Origin: Priestia aryabhattai
GTDB lineage: Bacteria; Bacillota; Bacilli; Bacillales; Bacillaceae_H
Assembly: GCF_023715685.1 (NCBI RefSeq)
Contig: NZ_JAMBOQ010000003.1
Coordinates: 124,001-188,000, forward strand
Length of the DNA stretch: 64,000 bases
Direction: 5' to 3'
Positions 36,948 through 44,944 of the stretch are shown here, piece by piece. Under the pieces are notes generated by a model. The model was not told where the DNA came from, did not search any database, and saw only the letters and a list, made by a program, of their open reading frames with translations. A program made the translations under genes and the position numbers. The first letter of the stretch is position 1; every line of letters starts with the position of its first letter.

Positions 36948-37766
36948 ATGCCAGAAGGTCCAGAAATTAGACGAGCAGCCGATGAAGTCGAAAAAGCGAT
37001 TATCGGTCTTCCCGTTAGTGAGATATGGTTTTATTTTCCATCTTTGCAGCATTACGAAGAAGTATTAACAGGTGCTAGTATTCAAAGAGTAGATACAAAA
37101 GGGAAGGCTATGCTTATTCGTTTCGACAACGGTTATACCATTTATTCACATAATCAGCTTTATGGAAAATGGTATGTACGTTCATCTTACAATTATCCAT
37201 CTACAAACAGACAGCTGCGCCTTGCTATTCATAATGAAAAGAAATCAGCGCTGCTTTACAGCGCTTCTGATATTGAAGTATTGCGTGATGAAGAAGTTTC
37301 TGCTCATCCTTTTGTATCAAGAGTAGGTCCGGATATCTTAAGTGAAGAAGTAACGGCAGCTGAGCTTTTAGATCGCTTTTGCTCTAAGCCATTTTATCGT
37401 AGAAAATGGGCGTCGCTGCTGTTAGACCAAAGCTTTATAGCGGGGATCGGAAATTACTTGCGAAGTGAAATCTTATTTGTAGCGGGGATTAATCCTACAG
37501 CTCGTCCAGTAGACTGCACGGAAGAACAGCTTAAAAAGGCAGCTGAAGCAACCATTTCTCTTGTAAAACAGTCCTATGAAACAGGAGGCATTACAAATGA
37601 TGTAAAGCTTGCTGAAACGTTAAACAAGAAAGGCCAAAAGCGCTCTGCTTACCGCCACTGGGTTTTTAACCGTGAAGGAGAAGCTTGTCGAATTGACGGC
37701 ACGCATATTTTAAAAGTGCAAGCTGCTTCTAGAAGGCTTTATTACTGTCCTACTTGTCAAAAATAG
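36948..37766 (+). CDS. nei: Endonuclease VIII-type DNA glycosylase with altered zinc finger
   Basis: 272 residues, colinear with E. coli Nei rather than Bacillus MutM: MPEGPEIRRAAD start (catalytic Pro2, Glu3), Lys53 in TKGKAML, YSHNQLYG, LLYSASDIEVLR, and the helix-two-turn-helix DQSFIAGIGNYLRSEIL. It excises oxidised pyrimidines and nicks the strand. The C-terminal zinc finger normally has four cysteines as C-x2-C ... C-x2-C; here it is Cys247-Arg-Ile-Asp250 and Cys267-x2-Cys270, so the second ligand is aspartate. AAAGGAG precedes the ATG. Confidence 0.9.
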   Translation: MPEGPEIRRAADEVEKAIIGLPVSEIWFYFPSLQHYEEVLTGASIQRVDTKGKAMLIRFDNGYTIYSHNQLYGKWYVRSSYNYPSTNRQLRLAIHNEKKSALLYSASDIEVLRDEEVSAHPFVSRVGPDILSEEVTAAELLDRFCSKPFYRRKWASLLLDQSFIAGIGNYLRSEILFVAGINPTARPVDCTEEQLKKAAEATISLVKQSYETGGITNDVKLAETLNKKGQKRSAYRHWVFNREGEACRIDGTHILKVQAASRRLYYCPTCQK

Positions 37767-37791
37767 CAGGATATTTATTCTGCTATTTTTT
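37760..37791 (+). terminator. Rho-independent terminator after nei
   Basis: AAAATAGCAG (37760-37769) pairs with CTGCTATTTT (37780-37789), then TT. Confidence 0.8.
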
Positions 37792-37798
37792 CGATGTA

Positions 37799-37820
37799 AA
37801 AATGAATGATTGTTCATTTT
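37799..37820. promoter_or_regulatory. FadR-like operator upstream of MaoC gene
   Basis: TGAATGA-TTGT-TCATTTT (37803-37820) resembles the Bacillus FadR (YsiA) box TGAATGANTANTCATTCA with the same 4-bp centre; AAAATGAA/TTCATTTT also form a perfect 8-bp inverted repeat. The element overlaps the presumed promoter. Its half-sites resemble those of the putrescine operators but the spacing differs (4 versus 3). Confidence 0.5.
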
Positions 37821-37868
37821 ATGATATAGTTAAAGAGTAAAGTGCGGAATCTTAAGAGGAGGGATAGG

Positions 37869-38246
37869 ATGAAATGTAAAGCAGGAGATACATTTACGTG
37901 GCAAAGAACGTTTCAAGAGGAAGAAATCATGCAGTTTGCGGAGATGACTGGAGACCGGGGTAAACATCATTTGGAACGTGATGATAAAGGGCGGCTAATG
38001 GTTCATGGACTTATGACTGCTAGTATTGGAACAAAAATAGGAGGAGACTTGAACTATATTGCAAGAGAAATGGTGAGTGAATTTCTTCGTCCGGTTTTTT
38101 CAGGAGATACGGTTACCTGTGAATGCATATTAACTGAAGTAGAAAAAGCAGATGGTTTTCAAAAAGTAAAAATCAAATCGGTTTATCGAAATCAACAAGG
38201 TAAAGAAGTACTGATAGGGACAAGTAATGGAATTATTAGAGATTAA
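37869..38246 (+). CDS. MaoC-like (hot-dog fold) dehydratase
   Basis: 125 residues from ATG 37869 (GAGGAGGG at 37857-37864). Hot-dog fold of the R-specific enoyl-CoA hydratase/FabZ kind: FAEMTGDRGKHHLERD replaces the usual TGDxNPxH hydratase motif, then GRLMVHGLMTASIGTKIGG and FLRPVFSGDTVTCE. Cytosolic; likely acts on acyl-CoA intermediates. The FadR-like box upstream fits a fatty-acid role. Confidence 0.8.
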   Translation: MKCKAGDTFTWQRTFQEEEIMQFAEMTGDRGKHHLERDDKGRLMVHGLMTASIGTKIGGDLNYIAREMVSEFLRPVFSGDTVTCECILTEVEKADGFQKVKIKSVYRNQQGKEVLIGTSNGIIRD

Positions 38247-38248
38247 AA

Positions 38249-38262
38249 TGAAAGCGTAAACA
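38249..38262 (+). promoter_or_regulatory. Candidate cre between MaoC gene and mur operon
   Basis: TGAAAGCGTAAACA, 13 of 14 consensus positions. It lies before the terminator at 38288, about 110 bp upstream of the murQ -35, so its target is unclear. Confidence 0.35.
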
Positions 38263-38287
38263 AAATGTGGGGTATGAATGTTATTAG

Positions 38288-38314
38288 AAAAGTCACAGAT
38301 TCGTGACTTTTTTT
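38288..38314 (+). terminator. Rho-independent terminator after MaoC gene
   Basis: AAAAGTCAC-AGATTC-GTGACTTTT followed by T tract. Confidence 0.8.
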
Positions 38315-38323
38315 ACGTATTTT

Positions 38324-38385
38324 TTAAAATATAATTTTAAAAAATAAAATAAATTATTGAAATTATATTTTAAACGAATTATAAT
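38324..38385 (+). promoter_or_regulatory. mur operon promoter with long inverted repeat
   Basis: TTGAAA (38357-38362), 17-bp spacer, TATAAT (38380-38385): near-ideal sigma-A promoter. TTAAAATATAATTT (38324-38337) and AAATTATATTTTAA (38360-38373) are perfect 14-bp complements 22 bp apart; the right arm fills the promoter spacer, a good place for MurR repression. Confidence 0.65.
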
Positions 38386-38425
38386 AACCATAACTTCACT
38401 ACACGATGAAAAAGGAGCTAAAAAG

Positions 38426-39331
38426 ATGAATGAACAGCTTACATTATTAATAACAGAGTCCCAAAACGAGCAGACAATGAAGATAGATACAGCTAGTACA
38501 AAAGAAATTTTAAACGTAATGAATAAAGAGGATCAAAAAGTGGCGCTGGCCGTGCAACAAGTACTTCCAGACGTAGAGGTGGCAGTTGAGTTTGTAAGCG
38601 AATCGTTTCAAAAGGAAGGTCGCCTTATTTATGTCGGCGCGGGAACAAGCGGACGACTGGGAGTATTGGATGCTGTTGAATGCCCGCCTACTTTCAGTAC
38701 CAATCCCACTCAGGTACAGGGACTGATGGCTGGAGGAGAAAAAGCATTTGTTAAAGCAGTTGAAGGTGCAGAAGATAAAGAAGAATTGGGAGCAGCAGAC
38801 TTACAAAAAATTCATTTGAATGAACGAGACACAGTCATTGGAATTGCTGCAAGCGGACGCACTCCTTATGTGATTGGTGCATTAAGATATGCAAGATCTG
38901 TAAAAGCTAAAACGGTGGCGCTGTCTTGCAATTGTAATTCTCTTATTGGAAAAGAAGCGGATCATAGTATTGAGGTAGTAGTAGGTCCAGAAGTGCTAAC
39001 AGGTTCAACAAGGTTAAAAGCAGCAAGCGCTCATAAAATGATTCTCAACATGATTTCCACAGCGGCTATGATTAAAGTAGGAAAAGCATATGAAAATTTA
39101 ATGATAGATGTTCATGTGAGCAATGAAAAGCTCAAAGAACGAGCGATAGGTATTATTTGTAAAATAACAGGTGTTTCTTATGACAAAGCAAGTCAAACGC
39201 TTGATGAAGCAAATAACGAGGTAAAAACAGCAGTGGTTATGATTAAAACAAATGAAAATTATGACACCGCGAAGATGTTACTGAATGATGCGGACGGTTA
39301 TGTGAGAAAAGCGATTGAACATTACGTATAA
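38426..39331 (+). CDS. murQ: N-acetylmuramic acid 6-phosphate etherase
   Basis: 301 residues from ATG 38426 (AAAGGAG at 38411-38417). SIS-domain etherase with the signature [45 protein letters not shown] and [16 protein letters not shown]. It cleaves the lactyl ether of MurNAc-6-phosphate to GlcNAc-6-phosphate and D-lactate, a step in cell-wall recycling. First gene of murQ-murR-murP-mupG. Confidence 0.95.
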   Translation: MNEQLTLLITESQNEQTMKIDTASTKEILNVMNKEDQKVALAVQQVLPDVEVAVEFVSESFQKEGRLIYVGAGTSGRLGVLDAVECPPTFSTNPTQVQGLMAGGEKAFVKAVEGAEDKEELGAADLQKIHLNERDTVIGIAASGRTPYVIGALRYARSVKAKTVALSCNCNSLIGKEADHSIEVVVGPEVLTGSTRLKAASAHKMILNMISTAAMIKVGKAYENLMIDVHVSNEKLKERAIGIICKITGVSYDKASQTLDEANNEVKTAVVMIKTNENYDTAKMLLNDADGYVRKAIEHYV

Positions 39332-39343
39332 AGGAGAGAAACG

Positions 39344-40198
39344 ATGTCAACAGGCGGATTAACAATGATTAAAAACACGGTGGCTAAGCTCCCCGATTCA
39401 GAGAGGAAAATTGCTGAATATATTTTAAACAATCCGCATACTGTGGTAAACAGTACGGCTGGGGAACTAGGAAGACTAGCGAATGCGAGCAGTGCTGCTG
39501 TTATTCGTTTGTGTAAATCTATAGGGGTTAGCGGCTTTCAAGAATTAAAGGTAAGAGTAGCCGGTGATTTAGCTAGAGATACGGAGCAAGGATACCGGGA
39601 TATTGAAACAAATGAAACGATTCAATCTATTGTCAAAAAAACGGCAAGCAACAGCATTCAAAGTCTAAGTGATACGGCCGAGCTTGTGAATTATAAAGAA
39701 GTAGAGCGGGCTGTTTTGGCGCTGATTGATTCCAAAAACATTCATTTTTTTGGAATCGGTGCCTCCCATATTATTGCTATAGATGCGCAGCAAAAATTTC
39801 TTCGAATTAATAAAAATGCTACGGCTTTCGCAGATAGCCATTTAGCAGCTACACTCATCGCAAATGCAAGTAAAGACGATGTAGTCGTGGGTATTTCTTT
39901 TTCAGGGGAGACTCCTGAAGTAAGCAACGTCTTATCTTTAGCTAAAAATCGCGGAGTAAAGACGATTAGCTTAACCAAATACGGACAGTCTACAGTTTCG
40001 TCTTTAGCTGATATTTGTTTGTATACGTCTTATTCTCAAGAAGCGCCGTTTCGAAGCGCAGCTACATCGTCTCGTTTAGCCCAGCTTTACGTAATTGATG
40101 TTTTATTTTTAAGTATTGCAGCGCAGCAGTATGACCAGACGATTGAGTATATTGATAAAACAAGGGATGCCATTCAGTTTTTAAAAAATAAGAAATAA
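39344..40198 (+). CDS. murR: RpiR-family regulator of MurNAc catabolism
   Basis: 284 residues. N-terminal RpiR HTH (PDSERKIAEYILNNPHTVVNSTAGELGRLANASSAAVIRLCKSIG) and a C-terminal SIS domain (FFGIGASHIIAIDAQQKFLR, GISFSGETPEV) that would bind MurNAc-6-phosphate. Located 12 bp after murQ. Likely binds the inverted repeat in the murQ promoter. Confidence 0.88.
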   Translation: MSTGGLTMIKNTVAKLPDSERKIAEYILNNPHTVVNSTAGELGRLANASSAAVIRLCKSIGVSGFQELKVRVAGDLARDTEQGYRDIETNETIQSIVKKTASNSIQSLSDTAELVNYKEVERAVLALIDSKNIHFFGIGASHIIAIDAQQKFLRINKNATAFADSHLAATLIANASKDDVVVGISFSGETPEVSNVLSLAKNRGVKTISLTKYGQSTVSSLADICLYTSYSQEAPFRSAATSSRLAQLYVIDVLFLSIAAQQYDQTIEYIDKTRDAIQFLKNKK

Positions 40199-40202
40199 AA
40201 AA

Positions 40203-40216
40203 AGAAAGCGATTACA
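40203..40216 (+). promoter_or_regulatory. Candidate cre between murR and murP
   Basis: AGAAAGCGATTACA, 13 of 14 consensus positions, inside the operon between regulator and PTS genes. It could act as a CcpA roadblock on the transport genes. Confidence 0.55.
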
Positions 40217-40288
40217 AAAAAGGGGATTTTGTGGTCTGTTTCCTCAGTAACGTATCCATCTAAGAGGAAAATACAAAGGGGGATTAAC

Positions 40289-41650
40289 ATGTCTTTAGAT
40301 AATCATCAATTAGCAAAGGTTATTTTGGAGATGCTTGGGGGAGCATCCAATATTGAAGCGTATACGCATTGTATGACTCGGCTGCGTGTGACTGTAAAAG
40401 ATGGTTCAATTGTGAAAAAGGCAGATATACGAAAACTTGAAGGCGTGCTCGGATTAGTTGAACAAGAAACGATGCAAATTATTATTGGTCCTGGCAAAGT
40501 GAACAAAGTAACAGAGGAATTTGGAAAGCTAATTGATGAATCCGGCGGTATTAACTTAGAAAATCGTGCAGCTCAGCGGAAATCGGAGCTGAAAGAAAAA
40601 AATGCAACTCCGTTTAAGCTCTTGCTTCGCCGAATTGCGAGTATTTTTATTCCGTTGATACCTGCTCTTGTAGCATCCGGACTTATCACCGGGGTGACAA
40701 AAGCAGCTGTTCAAGCGAAGTGGCTTCCGGCAGATTCACAGATTGCTATTCTTTTAACCGTCATAGGAAGCGGCTTATTTGCTTATCTTGGTATTTTAGT
40801 AGGCATTAATGCAGCAAAAGAGTTTGGTGGTTCGCCAGCTCTAGGAGGCTTAGCAGGTATTTTAGTCATTAATCCTGCCGCAGCTGATATTAAACTTTTT
40901 GGTGAAGCTCTTTTACCAGGGCGTGGTGGCTTAATAGGGGTATTGCTTGCAGCAATCTTTATGGCCGTAGTGGAAAAACGAGTACGTAAATTTGTCCCTC
41001 AGTCACTTGATATTATTATTACACCGACTGTTACGGTGTTAATTACAGGAATTATTACGTATGTAGTATTCATGCCAATAGGAGGCTTGATTTCAGATGG
41101 AATCACAAAAGGTCTTCTAGGAGTTTTAGAGGTTGGAGGAGTTGTAGCAGGCTTTGTTTTAGGAGCAACGTTCTTGCCGCTCGTCATTACAGGACTGCAT
41201 CAAGGTCTTACTCCTGTTCATTTAGAGCTTATCAATTCAATTGGAGATGATCCGCTTCTTCCCATACTAGCAATGGGCGGAGCCGGTCAGGTAGGTGCAG
41301 CTTTTGCTATCTATATAAAAACAAAGAAAAAACGTTTAAAGCGAGCAATTGGAGGCGCTCTTCCTTCAGGACTGCTCGGAATCGGAGAGCCGCTCATTTT
41401 TGGGGTCACGCTTCCTTTAGGGCGTCCATTCTTAACCGCTTGTCTTGGAGCTGGAATCGGAGGAGCATTTCAGGCTCACTTCCATATTGCGACTGTAGCA
41501 GTTGGAGTATCAGGTTTGCCGCTTACGTTTTTAGTTCATGCGCATCAAATTCTTCTTTATTTACTCGGGTTAGTTGTTGCTTATGCAACAGGTTTTATTT
41601 GTACCTATTTCTTTGGATTTAACGATGAAATGGCGAGGGAGTTTGAATGA
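40289..41650 (+). CDS. murP: PTS EIIBC for N-acetylmuramic acid
   Basis: 453 residues from ATG 40289 (AAAGGGGG upstream). EIIB domain first, with the phosphorylatable Cys28 in EAYTHCMTRLRV, then an EIIC domain of about ten helices with ITGLHQGLTPVH and GIGEPLIFGVTLPLGRPF. No EIIA domain, as in known MurP, which borrows a glucose-type EIIA. It imports and phosphorylates MurNAc (or a MurNAc-containing disaccharide). Ends with a 4-bp overlap with mupG. Confidence 0.9.
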   Translation: MSLDNHQLAKVILEMLGGASNIEAYTHCMTRLRVTVKDGSIVKKADIRKLEGVLGLVEQETMQIIIGPGKVNKVTEEFGKLIDESGGINLENRAAQRKSELKEKNATPFKLLLRRIASIFIPLIPALVASGLITGVTKAAVQAKWLPADSQIAILLTVIGSGLFAYLGILVGINAAKEFGGSPALGGLAGILVINPAAADIKLFGEALLPGRGGLIGVLLAAIFMAVVEKRVRKFVPQSLDIIITPTVTVLITGIITYVVFMPIGGLISDGITKGLLGVLEVGGVVAGFVLGATFLPLVITGLHQGLTPVHLELINSIGDDPLLPILAMGGAGQVGAAFAIYIKTKKKRLKRAIGGALPSGLLGIGEPLIFGVTLPLGRPFLTACLGAGIGGAFQAHFHIATVAVGVSGLPLTFLVHAHQILLYLLGLVVAYATGFICTYFFGFNDEMAREFE

Positions 41651-42657
41651 TTGGTATTTCGTTTTACTTACATGATAAAGATGCTAAAAAAAGATTATTA
41701 GAAGCAAGTGAGTACGGCGTCACACGCGCATTCACTTCGCTTCACATTCCCGAGGAAAAAGGAGATTTGGCTGAACGAGCAAAAGAATTGCTTCATGTGG
41801 CTAGAAATTGTGGAATAAGCGTGTATGCAGACGTATCTAAGCACACGCCGGTTCATTTAGGGATAGAAAGCCTTATGACTCTATCTTTACTTGGCGTATC
41901 GGGTATTAGACTAGACGATGGCTTTAGCGTAGAAGAAACTCTTTCACTTGCGAATGAATTTTATATTGCTGTTAATGCAAGTACATTATCAAAACAAGAA
42001 ATTGAAGCGCTGTTATCTGCAGGCCTTCATCATCATCAGCTGCTTGCATGGCATAATTTTTATCCGCGTCCTGATACAGGACTTGAAGAAACGTTTTTCC
42101 AACAGCAGACAGATTTATTTAATGAACTTCAAATTCCAGTCTGCGCTTATATTCCCGGAGAAGGCGAAAAGAGAGGCCCTATTTATCAAGGCCTTCCTAC
42201 TAGAGAAAAAGACCGTAATAGATGTCCTTTTACATCTGCAGTAGATTTATACAGATGCGGAGTAACGGAGATTTATATTGGAGATCTATCCGCCAATTTA
42301 AATCTATTAAAACGTTTAGTTCAATATCAAGAAAACCGGATTATTCCGCTTCGCATTCGTTCACCTCATATAGAGGGAACGTACAGCGTGCGTCCGGATC
42401 TATCAAGAGACGTTCTGCGGTTGGTTGATACGCGATCTATAAAACCAGTCCCGCCATATCATACAGTAGAACGCAGGATGGGAGCAATTACAATGGATAA
42501 TGATGGCTATGGACGTTACAGAGGAGAGGTTCAAATAGCTAAAACGAATTTGCCTGCAAATGCTAATGTTAACGTGATTGGGTATGTGATAGAGGAAGAT
42601 CATGAGCTGCTTTCATTAGTGAGACCGGGGCAAAAACTTGAGCTTGTCACTGTTTAA
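41647..42657 (+). CDS. mupG: MupG-type 6-phospho-N-acetylmuramidase (DUF871)
   Basis: 336 residues: a TIM-barrel with start MIGISFYLHDKDAKKRLLEAS, then HNFYPRPDTGL and IPVCAYIPGE, followed by a small cyclophilin-like C-terminal domain (~240-336). In S. aureus MupG hydrolyses MurNAc-6-phosphate-GlcNAc imported by the PTS. Its overlap with murP here fits the same role. Confidence 0.9.
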   Translation: MIGISFYLHDKDAKKRLLEASEYGVTRAFTSLHIPEEKGDLAERAKELLHVARNCGISVYADVSKHTPVHLGIESLMTLSLLGVSGIRLDDGFSVEETLSLANEFYIAVNASTLSKQEIEALLSAGLHHHQLLAWHNFYPRPDTGLEETFFQQQTDLFNELQIPVCAYIPGEGEKRGPIYQGLPTREKDRNRCPFTSAVDLYRCGVTEIYIGDLSANLNLLKRLVQYQENRIIPLRIRSPHIEGTYSVRPDLSRDVLRLVDTRSIKPVPPYHTVERRMGAITMDNDGYGRYRGEVQIAKTNLPANANVNVIGYVIEEDHELLSLVRPGQKLELVTV

Positions 42658-42661
42658 ATGG

Positions 42662-42694
42662 AAAAATGGATTCGATGATGAGTCCATTTTTTTA
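42662..42694 (+). terminator. Rho-independent terminator after mur operon
   Basis: AAAAATGGATTC (42662-42673) pairs with GAGTCCATTTTT (42680-42691) with one G-U, then T tract. Confidence 0.85.
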
Positions 42695-42718
42695 TTTGAG
42701 ATGAAAGTAAAAAAAGAA

Positions 42719-42772
42719 TTGTCAAACTAAAATGAAAGCGTTATACTGAGTTTAGTAAAACGTTAAACTAAA
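42719..42772 (+). promoter_or_regulatory. LacI-gene promoter with cre and operator
   Basis: TTGTCA (42719-42724), 17-bp spacer, TATACT (42742-42747). TGAAAGCGTTATAC (42733-42746) is cre-like (12 of 14). Just downstream, TTTAGTAAAAC-GTTAAACTAAA (42751-42772) is an 18-of-22 palindrome of the LacI type, covering the transcription start. Suggests autoregulation plus catabolite control. Confidence 0.65.
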
Positions 42773-42787
42773 AATGGAGATGGTCAT

Positions 42788-43801
42788 CTGGTTACGATTA
42801 AAGATATTGCAAAAGCAGCAGATGTTTCAATTACGACTGCCTCCCTCATTTTAAATAACAAGCCGGGAGCAAGCAGAATTTCTGAAGCTACTAAACTGCG
42901 TGTAATTGCAGCTTCAAAAAAATTAGGCTATATCCCCAATATGTCTGCACGTAACTTGCGTGGACAAGACAAATCAGCGCAGCTAACAATTGCTCTTATT
43001 TGGCCAATTGATACGCGCGTCTCGTTAGTGGGACGTATTCTCACAGGTATTCAAAGCTACATAGCTTCATTAAAAAACGGCCCTACTATTAAATTATTAG
43101 TCGAAACGTTTCAAAATGAAGAAGGTATTTCCTCTGTAAAAGGTCTTCAAACATCTTCATACTTTAACGGGGCGATTATTGCTAATACAACGGCAGCTGA
43201 TGAGGCTTATATTCAAAGATCTAAACCTGGTGTTCCGATTATTTTATTTAATCGGGTCTCACCTATATACTCTGTTATACAATCCAAAAATTATGAAGCT
43301 GGTCAAGCGGTAGCAGATCATTTTATTCATAATAATCACCAGCATATTAGTATTTTAGTTCCAGATGTGTCGTCACAGGCTTTAGAAGCAGGAGTAAAAG
43401 GTATGACAGATAGAATTGAACAGACTGATGTTACGTATTGTCACCATTACTGTTCATATACAGAACAAGGTGGCTATGACAGCATCAAACAGCTTATTGA
43501 ACAAGGACAAGTTCCAACCGCTGTGATTTGTTTGAGTGACCACGTTGCGTTAGGAGCTCTTTCTGCTCTTAATGACTACGGCATCTCTGTACCAGCTGAT
43601 TGTGAAGTGATGGGATTTGATAACCAAGAGTTCTCAAAATTTACTAATCCGAAACTTTCTACTGTCAATTTGCCGGTAGAGAAAATGGCTTATTGTGCAG
43701 GGGAGCTTTTAGTTAAAACTATTTCTGATCCATATGGGGATGTGGACCAACAGATATTTGATTTGGAAATTATTCACCGCAATACAACGAGAATTAAATA
43801 A
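42788..43801 (+). CDS. LacI-family regulator with a CTG start
   Basis: 337 residues when read from CTG 42788. The reading frame VTIKDIAKAADVSITTASLILN directly after the CTG is the canonical N-terminal LacI helix-turn-helix, and GGAG (42776-42779) lies 8 nt upstream. In frame between the preceding stop (42764) and this helix there is no ATG, GTG or TTG; the first in-frame ATG is 42941, which would delete the DNA-binding domain. The rest is a periplasmic-binding-like sensor domain. Probably controls the aldolase and MFS genes downstream. Confidence 0.8.
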   Translation: MVTIKDIAKAADVSITTASLILNNKPGASRISEATKLRVIAASKKLGYIPNMSARNLRGQDKSAQLTIALIWPIDTRVSLVGRILTGIQSYIASLKNGPTIKLLVETFQNEEGISSVKGLQTSSYFNGAIIANTTAADEAYIQRSKPGVPIILFNRVSPIYSVIQSKNYEAGQAVADHFIHNNHQHISILVPDVSSQALEAGVKGMTDRIEQTDVTYCHHYCSYTEQGGYDSIKQLIEQGQVPTAVICLSDHVALGALSALNDYGISVPADCEVMGFDNQEFSKFTNPKLSTVNLPVEKMAYCAGELLVKTISDPYGDVDQQIFDLEIIHRNTTRIK

Positions 43802-43820
43802 AAAGCAATGTCATTTATAA

Positions 43821-43840
43821 GGTCTCTTTTTAAAGAGACC
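43821..43840 (+). terminator. Weak hairpin after LacI gene
   Basis: GGTCTCTTT-TT-AAAGAGACC without a T tract directly after; at best an inefficient terminator. Confidence 0.35.
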
Positions 43841-43876
43841 GATTTAGAAAATAAGAGCAAGCTTTTTATTTTTTTA

Positions 43877-43896
43877 TTAGTAAAACGTTTTACTAA
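43877..43896. promoter_or_regulatory. Perfect LacI-type operator
   Basis: TTAGTAAAAC-GTTTTACTAA is a perfect 20-bp palindrome centred on CpG, the LacI-family hallmark, 40-60 bp upstream of the aldolase ATG. It shares its half-site with the operator at 42751. Confidence 0.75.
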
Positions 43897-43934
43897 ATAT
43901 AGATGAATTCACTACTAACAAAGGGGAGAAGGAA

Positions 43935-44834
43935 ATGAAACATTTATACGGGGTTACAACAGCAATGGTTACACCGTTTGCTAAAACGGGTGAAGTAGAT
44001 TTAGAGAAAGTAGTAAATTTAACAGAGTTTTTAATTTCAAAAGGAGTGCACTGCTTGTATCCGCTTGGTACAACGGGAGAGATGCTACGTCTGTCTGTAA
44101 AAGAAAGAAAGGAAATAGCAGAAACAGTAGTGAAACAAGCGGCTAATCGTGTAACCGTATTCATACACGTAGGGGCTATGAATGAAGAAGATACAATTGA
44201 GCTCGCAAAACATGCCTGTGAAATTGGAGCCGACGGTATCGGAGTGGTTACGCCTATGTTCTTTGGAGCAAACGACAATGAGCTAGAAACGTATTTTACA
44301 AAAGTAGCACACAGTGTTCCAAATGATTTCCCCATGTATTTATATAATATTCCTCAGTCTTCAAGCAATGATTTAACTGCAGAGGTAGCGCAAAAAGTAG
44401 CAGAGGCATGCAAGAATGTAATTGGTATTAAATATAGTTATCCTGACTATTTACGAGTAAATGATTATTTAAATATTAACGATGGAAACTTCTCTGTTCT
44501 TCCAGGAACCGATCGTTTATTTTTAGCGGCTCTGGCTATGGGGTGTGAAGGAGTTGTATCCGGTGTATCCGGCGTTTATCCCGAGCCGTTTGTAGAGACT
44601 TATAATGCATTTAAAGCTAATGATTTAGAAAAGGCAAGAAAGATGCAAAAAGTTGCTATACAATATTGTGAAGCTCTTTTAAACGGAAGCAACATGTCTT
44701 ATTTTAAAGAAGCATTAAAATTAAGAGGTATTAACGTTGGTGGCATGAGATCTCCTCAAATAGATTTAACAGAAGAAGAAGTCAAAGAATTAGATGATAA
44801 ACTAAATAGCATTCATCCAAAAAGCAGTGTTTAA
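43935..44834 (+). CDS. DapA/NanA-superfamily class I aldolase
   Basis: 299 residues. Schiff-base Lys166 (GIKYSYPDY), Tyr137 (YLYNIPQ) and GTTGE (45-49) are all present. It is not obviously biosynthetic DapA: it stands in a sugar-type LacI/MFS locus, which points to an aldolase or dehydratase for 2-keto-3-deoxy sugar acids or N-acetylneuraminate-like substrates. AGGGGAGAAGG precedes the ATG. Confidence 0.82.
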   Translation: MKHLYGVTTAMVTPFAKTGEVDLEKVVNLTEFLISKGVHCLYPLGTTGEMLRLSVKERKEIAETVVKQAANRVTVFIHVGAMNEEDTIELAKHACEIGADGIGVVTPMFFGANDNELETYFTKVAHSVPNDFPMYLYNIPQSSSNDLTAEVAQKVAEACKNVIGIKYSYPDYLRVNDYLNINDGNFSVLPGTDRLFLAALAMGCEGVVSGVSGVYPEPFVETYNAFKANDLEKARKMQKVAIQYCEALLNGSNMSYFKEALKLRGINVGGMRSPQIDLTEEEVKELDDKLNSIHPKSSV

Positions 44835-44871
44835 TAAATGGTTCATGTTCTGAATAAACTCATGCAATTCT

Positions 44872-44914
44872 AGTGAATAGGGCTGTTTGATTATAAGCAG
44901 GCAGCTCATTCACT
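44872..44914. other. Inverted repeat between aldolase and MFS genes
   Basis: AGTGAATAGGGCTG (44872-44885) and CAGCTCATTCACT (44902-44914) pair with a small internal mismatch. No T tract follows; perhaps an mRNA processing or stability element. Confidence 0.4.
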
Positions 44915-44944
44915 ATAACTATTAAAGTTATGGAGGAATGTTCT

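Noticed and set aside
38249..42746. All AAAGCG-type sites as proven CcpA sites
   Set aside because: Matches of 12-13/14 to a short degenerate motif are expected now and then in AT-rich DNA, so they are listed only as candidates.
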